Of a DNA stretch of 64,000 nt, positions 8,294-15,624 are shown piece after piece. Made by a program: the position numbers and the translations under genes. Every line of letters begins with the position of its first letter. Position 1 is the first letter of the stretch. The DNA comes from Candidatus Thiodiazotropha endoloripes (GTDB lineage Bacteria > Pseudomonadota > Gammaproteobacteria > Chromatiales > Chromatiaceae): assembly GCA_001709035.1 (NCBI GenBank), contig LVKA01000011.1, positions 682,001-746,000 on the forward strand, in the 5' to 3' direction. The notes under the pieces are model-generated. The model was given only the letters and a program-made list of their open reading frames with translations. It ran no database searches and was not told the DNA's origin.

Positions 8294-8935
8294 TTATAGG
8301 CCGTCCGCAACGAACGGATTGGTCTGGCGCTCCTCGCCAAAGGTGGAGTCGGGTCCATGACCGGGTATGAAGCGTACATCATCCCCCAAGGGCCAGAGCC
8401 TCTCTCTGATTGAGCTTAGCAGGGCCTGGTGGTCGCCCCGGGGAAAGTCGGTTCTGCCAATGGAGCCTTTAAACAGTACGTCGCCAACCTGGGCGATCCG
8501 GCTCTCCCGGTGAAAAAATATGATATGGCCAGGTGTATGGCCTGGGCAGTGGATGACTTCCAGCTTCTGATCCCCCAGGGAGACCTGATCCCCATGCTCC
8601 AGCCATTGATCCGGCGTACATTTTCTACCGTCGCCAAAACCGAACATGTCCGCCTGCTGGTCCATGTTGTCGAGCCAGAAGGCATCCTCCTTGTGCGGGC
8701 CCTGGATCGGTACTCCGAGCCGCTCCGCCAGCTCGACTGCGCCACCGGCATGATCCAGGTGGCCGTGGGTGAGCAGGATCATCTGTGGCTTCAGTTCGAG
8801 ATCCTTAAGTATGGTCATCAGTCGCTGACTCTCCCCGCCCGGATCGATGATGGCGGCCGCGCGGGTGTTTTCACACCAGAACAGGGTGCAGTTTTGCTGG
8901 AAGGGGGTTACGGGGATGACTTTGTATTGCATCAA
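8294..8935 (-). CDS. Metallo-beta-lactamase-fold hydrolase (glyoxalase II-like, YcbL type)
   Basis: This 213-residue cytosolic enzyme has the metal-binding motif THGHLDH (H57, H59, D61, H62), a further HCPGHTPGH block and a late PGHGPDST block, the pattern of small glyoxalase II-like hydrolases such as YcbL. These hydrolyse thioesters such as S-lactoylglutathione; the true substrate cannot be read from sequence. The thioredoxin-like gene lies 15 bases upstream on the same strand, so the two probably form an operon, which hints at a thiol-related job. Confidence 0.88.
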   Translation of the reverse strand: MMQYKVIPVTPFQQNCTLFWCENTRAAAIIDPGGESQRLMTILKDLELKPQMILLTHGHLDHAGGAVELAERLGVPIQGPHKEDAFWLDNMDQQADMFGFGDGRKCTPDQWLEHGDQVSLGDQKLEVIHCPGHTPGHIIFFHRESRIAQVGDVLFKGSIGRTDFPRGDHQALLSSIRERLWPLGDDVRFIPGHGPDSTFGEERQTNPFVADGL

Positions 8936-8950
8936 CAGGTGGCCTCAACA

Positions 8951-9331
8951 TCAGTGTTTGATCTTGTTCAGCAGGGTTTCGATCTGGGCGGTTTTTTTCG
9001 CGCCCAGAAGGATATCATCGATTACCCCGTCTTTTACCAGAACCAGCGTCGGTGTGGCGCGGATTTTATACGCTCTGGCTGCTTCCGGGTCGTTGCTGAC
9101 GTTGATTTTGCTGATGTTCTCATGTTGTGTCGACAGATCATCGATAATCGGGGTCATCTGTTTGCAGGGTGGGCAGCTTTCAGTGTAGAAGTAGATCAGT
9201 CTACTCTCCGCTTCCCCGTTCTCCGAAGTCACTTTAACGCCAATCTGTCTTTTCGCGGACAGGTAGGTGAGCAGCGGTACCAGAATCAGATAGCTGGCAA
9301 TCAGCAGAAGTATGATCATCACCCAGGACAT
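8951..9331 (-). CDS. Membrane-anchored thioredoxin-like protein
   Basis: The 126-residue protein has one N-terminal membrane helix (residues about 4-24) followed by a thioredoxin fold. The active site is CPPC (C53, C56) in YFYTESCPPCKQM, and the cis-proline loop is ATPTLVLV. The helix would place the domain either in the periplasm or at the inner face; the lysine/arginine just after the helix (SAKRQ) favours a cytoplasmic domain by the positive-inside rule, though this is weak. It would reduce or form protein disulfides. It is the first gene of a pair with the metallo-hydrolase. Confidence 0.85.
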   Translation of the reverse strand: MSWVMIILLLIASYLILVPLLTYLSAKRQIGVKVTSENGEAESRLIYFYTESCPPCKQMTPIIDDLSTQHENISKINVSNDPEAARAYKIRATPTLVLVKDGVIDDILLGAKKTAQIETLLNKIKH

Positions 9332-9385
9332 GGGGTTATCTCCGGTGGTGTTTTTAGATTAGGTTGTTTTTTTCTTTGTCAGTTC

Positions 9386-9420
9386 TTAGGGCCTATTGGA
9401 TTAGTGTTAACAGGCCCTAG
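9386..9420. repeat. Short (solo) copy of the TTAGGGCC...GGCCCTAA dispersed repeat
   Basis: A 35-base unit beginning TTAGGGCC and ending TGTTAACAGGCCCTAG; the ends are inverted copies of each other and the middle reads TATTGGATTAGTG. It is almost identical to the copy at 24000-24033 and to the terminal repeat of the larger element at 46056-46325. Confidence 0.85.
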
Positions 9421-9599
9421 TGTCAGCACAATACTTACGAGATGCTCAATTGCAAGCGCTGGGTTTTTTAGCGTGGCAAACTTTTGTCAAAACCCATCTG
9501 CCAACGCCTGCTACCCTTGAAGCCCTGAATCTAACCTATTAAGGTGTCGGATTAATATTGTGTCTGAAAACCCATACACCACAGGTAGATAACCCATCG

Positions 9600-10295
9600 A
9601 TGGAACAGACAACGCTCTTTATTGTAGTCGGGGGATTGTTAGTCCTCACCCTGGTGCTGGCAAGCATCATTCAGCGTTATAACGATTTTGTTGAAGAGCG
9701 AAATCAGAAGGTGCAGCGAATCCTCAACCGGGTAACTGAAATCGAGGCGCTGATCGGGCGCATCCCCGGATTGCCCATACCTGCCGAAGCGGAAACCCTG
9801 CTGCGCCGGGACATTCATGCCCGTTTGCTGGCCCTGCAGCAGATGCATCCCAAGTATGAAGGCATCCGTCAGATGATCCAGGCGGCGGAGCAGGCGATCG
9901 GCCAGGTCAAGCCTGAGAGTGAGGAGCGTTTGCTCGATACCGCGCGACTGGAGCAGTTCTCCCGGCTGTCAAGCGAGATCAGCTGGTTGCTGAAAGAGAA
10001 CCGGCTGTTGACCCCGGTTACCGACAGTGTACGGGAACAGTTGACGACAAAGCTGGAATTCAGGCGAGTCGAAACCGCCTACCATCACCACATTCGTCAG
10101 GCTGAGCGTCTGATAAAAGGTCAGCAGCTGCACCAGGCTCAATGGTACTGCAGCCAGATGAAGACCCTGATTGAACCCTGGTCCCATTCCAATAAACAGG
10201 CGGTCGGCTGGTACCAGGAGGTTCTCAAGGTCTGTAAGAAAGTCTCAAGTGGCTTGAAAGGTGAGGCTCAGTCGAAGGGCTCATCTTCGAGCTGA
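9600..10295 (+). CDS. Membrane-anchored coiled-coil protein of unknown function
   Basis: I do not recognise this 231-residue protein. It has an N-terminal membrane helix (residues about 4-22, [18 protein letters not shown]) followed by a long, charged, helical region rich in E, R, Q and L that is probably coiled coil and faces the cytoplasm. The frame is open from 9558, but the ATG at 9600 starts directly at the helix and is preferred. Its 3' end overlaps the end of yacG on the other strand by 28 bases (10268-10295). No domain or partner is evident. Confidence 0.75.
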   Translation: MEQTTLFIVVGGLLVLTLVLASIIQRYNDFVEERNQKVQRILNRVTEIEALIGRIPGLPIPAEAETLLRRDIHARLLALQQMHPKYEGIRQMIQAAEQAIGQVKPESEERLLDTARLEQFSRLSSEISWLLKENRLLTPVTDSVREQLTTKLEFRRVETAYHHHIRQAERLIKGQQLHQAQWYCSQMKTLIEPWSHSNKQAVGWYQEVLKVCKKVSSGLKGEAQSKGSSSS

Positions 10296-10459
10296 TCGTT
10301 GTGGGGCTCTGAGATTCTGTGGTTCTCATCCAACCAGTCACCCAGATCAATCAGTCGACAGCGTTCACTGCAGAAGGGTTTCCACTTCGAGCGCTCTTCC
10401 CATAGGACCGATTTTCCGCAGTTCGGACAGGGGACTGTGGTCGGGGTGGTATTTTCCAT
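10268..10459 (-). CDS. yacG: DNA gyrase inhibitor / zinc-binding protein YacG
   Basis: This 63-residue protein has the four zinc-binding cysteines of YacG (C11, C14, C30, C34; CPNC and CSERC) and the family's RLIDLGDWL motif. YacG binds GyrB and inhibits DNA gyrase in Escherichia coli. It is immediately downstream of zapD, sharing one base (the stop and start read TGATG), the usual zapD-yacG coupling. Its tail overlaps the converging coiled-coil gene. Confidence 0.93.
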   Translation of the reverse strand: MENTTPTTVPCPNCGKSVLWEERSKWKPFCSERCRLIDLGDWLDENHRISEPHNDQLEDEPFD

Positions 10460-11226
10460 CAGAAGATACAGGTGGTCAGTTGAAAGGGGATGTCCTGTTT
10501 GGATTGGGTCGGTTTTCCCGTGTCTATGGACTCCAGAAAGCGGATGCTGAAGCGGTGCTTATTGCCGCTGATCTCGGTGAAGACATTGGTGTTTCGCGGC
10601 AGGCTGACTCGCACCAGCTGGGCCGGTGACGAGGGTTCCAGACTTTTCTGGAAGAAACCCTGTTGGGCGGTCTCCTCGCTGGGTAGATTGCTGCCGCGAA
10701 CCAGATTGAGTAGCAGAACTACCGCCTCACGGACCGGGTGCAGTTCATGCATCCATTCGCTCATTTGATCCTGACGTACTTCATGGGGCTGGTTGAGCCA
10801 GCGATGGTATTGCGGCAGATCGAAATTACAGCCTCCCCCGGGGATGCTGCTGCGTTGCACGATGGTGGTTAAAAACTCGTTGTTACGCAGATTGCGGGCG
10901 ATCTGTCCATCCATACGATAGACCTGATGAATCGCCTGCTCCAGATCGTCCAGTACCAGTCCCAGAGCCTCCATGTTGACTCCGGGCTGTTGACGTACCC
11001 GCTCAAGATTACTGACATGACGCTCCAGCTCCTTGAGGATCTCGGTTTTGAGGTCAGAGCGGCCGAATACACTCATGATGCTCAACAGACCCTCGATCGC
11101 CGCTCGATTACTCCAGATATCGGCCAGTGGACGAAAGTGGTCCACCTGCATGAACAGGTGCTCTAATCGAAGAAAGGTACGGATCCTTTCATTCAGAGGA
11201 TGTTCGTAGTGGATCTGGTCTGTCAC
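10459..11226 (-). CDS. zapD: Cell division protein ZapD (YacF)
   Basis: This 255-residue cytosolic protein matches ZapD, which cross-links FtsZ filaments at midcell. Family-typical blocks include [20 protein letters not shown] at the start and [12 protein letters not shown]-like text (here [13 protein letters not shown]) in the middle. The yacG gene follows with a one-base overlap. In many gammaproteobacteria coaE and pilD precede zapD; here a repeat cluster and an unrelated gene do. Confidence 0.92.
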   Translation of the reverse strand: MTDQIHYEHPLNERIRTFLRLEHLFMQVDHFRPLADIWSNRAAIEGLLSIMSVFGRSDLKTEILKELERHVSNLERVRQQPGVNMEALGLVLDDLEQAIHQVYRMDGQIARNLRNNEFLTTIVQRSSIPGGGCNFDLPQYHRWLNQPHEVRQDQMSEWMHELHPVREAVVLLLNLVRGSNLPSEETAQQGFFQKSLEPSSPAQLVRVSLPRNTNVFTEISGNKHRFSIRFLESIDTGKPTQSKQDIPFQLTTCIF

Positions 11227-11385
11227 GAGATTTAGTTCAACCCGTCAGGCGGAGTAAAGAGCGGCCTATTATGTCAGGGGTCGGGCCTGACTGCTAACAC
11301 GATGGCTGTGGTAATGGGTGCGGCGGTTATCATTTTGTCAAAATCTCCCCAGCTCCAAAAGTTGAACAGCGCCATTGGATATATG

Positions 11386-11704
11386 TTAGGGCCTAATAAC
11401 ACGAATCCAATATGCCCTGTGCCTGAAAAAGAGCAAATCAAGCTGCAAGCTGCGTAGTTCGGTTGTTCCAAATGAGTGGCGAGCAACGGTTCGTGGCGCT
11501 TTTTCAGCTATAACACCCCAGATTGTATGAGACAGTATACTAGCGTATCAAAGGGTTTTTGGTGGGGAGGGCCCCACCCTACACTCTGAACTCAACAGTA
11601 GGGTGGGACCCTGCCCCACCAAATACTGGTTAAGTCAGCGCCATTCGGGGCTAGGTCTGTTTTTGCGCCCAGTGGCGTTATCATTCGCTTTAACAGGCTC
11701 TAGT
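11386..11704. repeat. Decayed MITE-like element with nested insertion
   Basis: The left end (11386-11419) matches the terminal repeat of the 46056-46325 element with a few changes (TTAGGGCCTAATAACACGAA...). Homology continues through GCCTGAAAA, TTCCAAAT, GAGCAACG and GGCGCTTTTTCAG. After an unrelated stretch of about 140 bases it resumes with GTCTGTTTTTGCGCCCAG and GGCGTTATCATTCGCT, and ends at a shortened right end TTAACAGGCTCTAG. The interrupting stretch carries the hairpin at 11558-11623. Confidence 0.75.
11558..11623. repeat. Hairpin repeat (GTAGGGTGGG type) nested in the element
   Basis: Two arms of about 25 bases, TTTGGTGGGG...CCCACCCTAC and GTAGGGTGGG...CCCCACCAAA, are inverted copies separated by about 15 bases. 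A single arm of the same type (GTAGGGTGGGGCCATGCCCC) occurs at about 18729-18755, so this is a second dispersed repeat family. Confidence 0.7.
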
Positions 11705-11717
11705 ATGAGGCAATCGT

Positions 11718-12728
11718 CTAGCTGCGTACACCCGGACCGAAACTGAAGCTGTCCAGAATATGTACATAGTTGACCCGTTCGAATTCTGTTGGATCGGCGA
11801 CACTGATCTGGCTGAGCCGGCCACGAAACTCCTCGATCGATTCAAAGCCTTTCTCTTCCATCCACTCTTCGATGCCTGCCACGATCTTGGCCAGGGCGGT
11901 CGGGCCCTGCTCGAGCAGCAGACTGCACAGATGGACGACATCGGCACCCGCCAGCAGTAATTTAATGACATCTTCTGCGTTGTGCACACCACCGGTGGCG
12001 CCCAATGAGAGCTTGGTGCGACCGTGTAGGATCGCAATCCAGCGCATCGCCAGCAACACCTCTGAAGAGTTCGAGGTATGCAGTGTGCTGGTGAGTCGCA
12101 TATTGTCGATGTTGATGTCCGGTTGGTAGAAGCGGTTGAACAGGGAGACGCCGTTCGCACCCGCGGTCTCGAGCTGTTTGACCATGTTCGCCATGGCGCT
12201 GAAGGCGGGCGAGAGTTTCATATTGATGGGCAGATTGACCCGCTGTTCCAACTGGGTGAGCAGTTCGACATAACGCTGCTCGATTTCACTGCCGCTGGTC
12301 TCGATGTCAGCCGCCACTTGATAGATGTTCAGCTCAATCGCATCGGCGCCGGCTTGCTCCATCTCGGTGGCATGGGTAATCCAGCCACCGGGGGTGGTGC
12401 CATTGAGGCTGGCGATCACCGGTATCTCCACAGCCTCCTTGAGCGCCCGCAGGTTTTCCAGATAGAGCTCCTGACCATTGGAAAAGTCATAGTGGTCAGG
12501 CAGAAAGCTGTCGGCTTCCGCAAACCCGGTATCCTGATGATGCAGAAAACGCACCATCGTCTCCTCTTCGGCGGTTACCGACTCTTCGAAAAGGGAGTAC
12601 ATGATCACTGCCGAAGCACCGGCATCCTCCATTCGACGTACATCGTCGATACTGCGGGAGAGTGGCGAAGCGGAGGGGACCAACGGGTTTTTGAGTCGCA
12701 TCCCAAGGTAGTCAGTTGTCAGGTCCAT
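11718..12728 (-). CDS. Dihydroorotate dehydrogenase-like flavoprotein
   Basis: This FMN-barrel protein (336 residues from the ATG at 12728; open to 12740) belongs to the dihydroorotate dehydrogenase-like group rather than to PyrD proper. It opens with TTDYLGMRLKNPLVPSASPL and has the INMKLSP strand and the GATGGVHNAEDVIKLLLAGAD phosphate-binding region of the family. True PyrD has a catalytic Ser or Cys loop that I cannot identify with confidence here. Proteins of this group often occur in anaerobic or nitrogen-fixing bacteria together with pyruvate:ferredoxin oxidoreductase and GltD-like flavoproteins; both occur elsewhere in this window (15.6 and 24.1 kb). Substrate unknown. Confidence 0.85.
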   Translation of the reverse strand: MDLTTDYLGMRLKNPLVPSASPLSRSIDDVRRMEDAGASAVIMYSLFEESVTAEEETMVRFLHHQDTGFAEADSFLPDHYDFSNGQELYLENLRALKEAVEIPVIASLNGTTPGGWITHATEMEQAGADAIELNIYQVAADIETSGSEIEQRYVELLTQLEQRVNLPINMKLSPAFSAMANMVKQLETAGANGVSLFNRFYQPDINIDNMRLTSTLHTSNSSEVLLAMRWIAILHGRTKLSLGATGGVHNAEDVIKLLLAGADVVHLCSLLLEQGPTALAKIVAGIEEWMEEKGFESIEEFRGRLSQISVADPTEFERVNYVHILDSFSFGPGVRS

Positions 12729-12740
12729 ATCATTCCCCAT

Positions 12741-13162
12741 GCATGCTCAGGTGGGTGGATTCGGGCTGTTCGGATGTTACCGTGAAGCAATTCTCTTGTC
12801 GGGCTGATAACCGGCTGATGCTGAAATCTGCTATCGGCACTCTATTGGTGGATCTACTTGTAGATTCCATCGATGCTTTACTCTCTAGTTTTAGCCATTT
12901 TTTTGCTGATCGCCAGATCAATGTCGCGTATCGAGCAACGCTGTGTTCTCAGCGAGTGTGCTGCTAAAACCTGCACCAGCCACCTGCCAATGCCTGTTTG
13001 TCCTATTCTGGTTGAGTCGTGCTTTCACCCGCTCAGCGCTACCGTATCAAGCCTGCCGTTTTTGCTTGTTACACTATGTTACAGTCGATTACCCAGCGTA
13101 ACACCCTTTCTGGTGTGGGCGTGCTATGGTCAGGAGTGTTAGGCCCTAGTGGGAGAGGATTG
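12741..13162. promoter_or_regulatory. Divergent promoter region between the DHOD-like gene and rstA-like gene
   Basis: No gene is supported. The region must contain promoters for both diverging units. It holds an RstA-box-like sequence at 13070-13083 and, at 13137-13150, a possible scrap of the dispersed repeat (GTGTTAGGCCCTAG, lacking three bases of the consensus GTGTTAACAGGCCCTAG). Confidence 0.5.
13070..13083 (+). promoter_or_regulatory. RstA-box-like operator
   Basis: TACACTATGTTACA matches the published RstA consensus TACATNTNGTTACA at all but two defined positions. It lies 80 bases before the start of a gene whose product closely resembles RstA, consistent with autoregulation. Confidence 0.55.
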
Positions 13163-13894
13163 ATGAATGATGGGAATATGACTGCCGGACCTCCCAGGGT
13201 ACTGCTGGTGGAAGATGACGTACAACTCGCCGGCTTGGTGCAGGAGTATCTGCAGCGATATGAATTCGAAGTGTATCTGGAGCATCGTGGCGACCGGGCG
13301 ACTGAACGGGTCAGTTCACTCAAGCCGGATATCCTGGTGCTGGATCTGAACCTGCCCGGTAAGGATGGCTTGGAGATCTGTCGTGAGATCCGCTCCGACT
13401 TCAGCGGCCCGATCGCCATGTTTACCGCCCGGGATGAGGATGTGGATGAGGTTGTGGGTCTGGAGCTGGGGGCGGACGACTATCTCACCAAACCAGTGGA
13501 ACCCCGGGTTCTGTTGGCTCGTTTGAGATCCCTGCTGCGGCGCTATCGCGCCATCGGTTCCGCTGTGCCGGATGCCCAGGGGGATCAGCTCGCTTTCGGC
13601 AAGTTGCAGATCGATTCACGAGGCAGAACCCTGTCACTGAATGGCGAGACGATTGAACTCTCCACCGGAGAGTTCGATCTGCTGTGGCTACTGGCCTCTA
13701 CCGCAGGTCAGGTGGTGGATCGGGACAGTGCCTTGAAAACACTGCGTGGCTTTGCCTATGACGGCCTCGACCGGTCGGTGGATATCGGTATCTCGAGGTT
13801 GAGAAGAAAGCTCAACGACAACGCCCACCGGCCCTATCGTATCAAGACGGTGCGTGGGCGTGGCTATCTGTTTGTACCCGACGCCTGGGACTGA
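13163..13894 (+). CDS. rstA: OmpR-family response regulator, RstA-like
   Basis: A 243-residue two-domain response regulator. The receiver domain (residues about 12-125) has the acidic pair E17-D18-D19, phosphoacceptor D61 in LVLDLNLPGKDG, and the switch lysine in LTKPVEP. The C-terminal winged-helix DNA-binding domain contains LKTLRGFAYDGLDRSVD and PYRIKTVRGRGYLF, almost the same as in E. coli RstA, including the final DAW. The ATG at 13163 follows GGGAGAGGA; the frame is open further upstream but that part is unlike the family. The cognate kinase starts two bases after the stop. An RstA-like site lies upstream. Confidence 0.9.
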   Translation: MNDGNMTAGPPRVLLVEDDVQLAGLVQEYLQRYEFEVYLEHRGDRATERVSSLKPDILVLDLNLPGKDGLEICREIRSDFSGPIAMFTARDEDVDEVVGLELGADDYLTKPVEPRVLLARLRSLLRRYRAIGSAVPDAQGDQLAFGKLQIDSRGRTLSLNGETIELSTGEFDLLWLLASTAGQVVDRDSALKTLRGFAYDGLDRSVDIGISRLRRKLNDNAHRPYRIKTVRGRGYLFVPDAWD

Positions 13895-13896
13895 GT

Positions 13897-15483
13897 ATGG
13901 CGCGCCTTTTTATTACTCTCTACGGCATTCTGTTCATTACCGGCGCCCTGTTTGTGCTGGGCATCGTCTGGTTACCGGAAATGGCGCTGAAAGGCACCAT
14001 TCGGGACTATTACGAGCGCTCCATGTTCGGTGTGTTCGGTCTGGTCGAGGATCGCCTGATGAGCCAGCCACAGAGTGAATGGCCGCAGACCGTCAAAGCG
14101 TTGAAAGCCAATTTCAAAAGCGGCCTGGCGTTAATGGAACATGACCAGTTACCCCTTGATGATGATGAGCTCTCCGCACTGGCGCTGGGAGAGTTCGTTT
14201 TTACCGAGGATGATGATCTGACCCGCTTCTACAAACAGATACCCGACTCGGATCGTTATCTGATGCTGGCCCTGGGCAAGAGCCGTGAGCAGCGGGAGGT
14301 TGAGGAGGTTGAAGGCATTGTACAATTGATCGGCGAACTTTTTTTGGAGCGGGAGAGGGAGGCGTGGCCGCAGATTCTGCAGACGCTGGGGAAGCGTTTC
14401 AAAATGCCGTTGAAACTGCTGCCTCTGGATGATCCCTCGCTGCCTGCAGATCGTCTTGCTGATATCAAGGCGGGGAAAGTTGTGGTGCTTGGCTTTAAGC
14501 AGAGCCGGGATACCTATTATGCAAGAGTCCATGACTCCGAGCTGGTGTTCCGCGCCGGTCCCTATGAAGCGCCCTTTGTGTTGCGCAATTTCAATACCAT
14601 TCTGTTGGTACTGTTCGCCCTGTTGGTCGCCCTGGCGGTCTATCTCTGGGTTCGTCCCGTTTGGCGGGAGTTGAGTCGATTCGACCAAGGGGTGACGCGA
14701 CTGGGTGCTGGTGATCTGAACACCCGCCTGATCGTGAGTAACGGTGCTGCTTTGAAACCGCTGGCAGAGACTTTCAATAGCATGGCCCGACGGATTCAAA
14801 AGTTGATTCAATCCCATCGCGATTTGACCGGTGCCGTCTCCCACGAGCTGCGCACCCCGATTGCCCGGCTGAGGTTTCGCATCGATATGCTGGAAGATCC
14901 ACTGGGTGAGGAGGACAGAGAGCGACACATCACCGCGATGCGCAAAGATATCCTGGAACTGGAAGAGTTGGTCAGTGAATCCCTGAGTTATTCACGACTC
15001 GATCGGGAACGCCCGGAGCTGGTGATGGATACCGTCTATTTAAAGGATTGGTTGCAAGCGTTGTTGATCGAGACAGAGGATGATTATGACGGGATCAAAC
15101 CTGAGCTGGTCACTGAGGCGATCAACACGCATTTGCAGGTCAGCGTTGATTCGAAGTTGATGGGCAGGGCGGTCAAGAATCTACTCAGAAACGGACAGCG
15201 TCATGCCCAACAGCGTCTGATCGTATCAGCCGACTGTCAGCAGGGTCAGGCCATCATCATTGTTGAGGATGATGGTAGCGGGGTGCCTGAAAAAGAGAGC
15301 CAGCGGATCTTTGAACCCTTCGCCCGACTGGATACGGCCCGCGACCGGGAATCAGGTGGTGTGGGGTTGGGATTGGCCATCGTGCAGCAGATTGTCCGCT
15401 GGCATGGTGGACAGGCATGGGTTGAAGACGCGGCCATTGGTGGCGCCCGCTTTATGATCAGCTGGCCGGTATCCCAGGATTGA
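13897..15483 (+). CDS. rstB: Sensor histidine kinase, RstB-like
   Basis: A 528-residue membrane kinase paired with the regulator just upstream. It has a first membrane helix (residues about 5-27), a long periplasmic sensor region (about 28-230), a second helix (about 232-252), a HAMP domain (about 253-305), the phosphoacceptor H316 in SHELRTPIARLRF, and an ATPase domain with N-box (NLLRNGQRHA) and GVGLGLAIVQQI. It is about 95 residues longer than E. coli RstB, mainly in the periplasmic part, so its signal may differ. The symbol rests on the operon partner and general similarity. Confidence 0.85.
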   Translation: MARLFITLYGILFITGALFVLGIVWLPEMALKGTIRDYYERSMFGVFGLVEDRLMSQPQSEWPQTVKALKANFKSGLALMEHDQLPLDDDELSALALGEFVFTEDDDLTRFYKQIPDSDRYLMLALGKSREQREVEEVEGIVQLIGELFLEREREAWPQILQTLGKRFKMPLKLLPLDDPSLPADRLADIKAGKVVVLGFKQSRDTYYARVHDSELVFRAGPYEAPFVLRNFNTILLVLFALLVALAVYLWVRPVWRELSRFDQGVTRLGAGDLNTRLIVSNGAALKPLAETFNSMARRIQKLIQSHRDLTGAVSHELRTPIARLRFRIDMLEDPLGEEDRERHITAMRKDILELEELVSESLSYSRLDRERPELVMDTVYLKDWLQALLIETEDDYDGIKPELVTEAINTHLQVSVDSKLMGRAVKNLLRNGQRHAQQRLIVSADCQQGQAIIIVEDDGSGVPEKESQRIFEPFARLDTARDRESGGVGLGLAIVQQIVRWHGGQAWVEDAAIGGARFMISWPVSQD

Positions 15484-15624
15484 GCTGTAGGCTCCTGAGA
15501 GGAGTCATCACGCCAATCGGCATCTGGGGCAGGATCAAAACTTGACAACACAAACCCAGCGCGAGCCGGGTCTGTGTTGGGGTTGAAATTATACGGATAG
15601 GTCGTCGATTCAATCAGCGTTTAT

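Larger units (their letters stand above)
11227..11717. other. Repeat-bearing gap between zapD and the DHOD-like gene
   Basis: No gene is supported here. Bases 11386-11704 are a copy of the dispersed inverted-repeat element with a second hairpin repeat inserted in it. The piece 11279-11393 may be an older, decayed copy: it begins TCGGGCCTG...CTAACACGA and ends CATTGGATATATGTTAGGGCC, resembling the two ends of the element. The open frame at 11274-11486 is made of repeat sequence. Confidence 0.65.
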
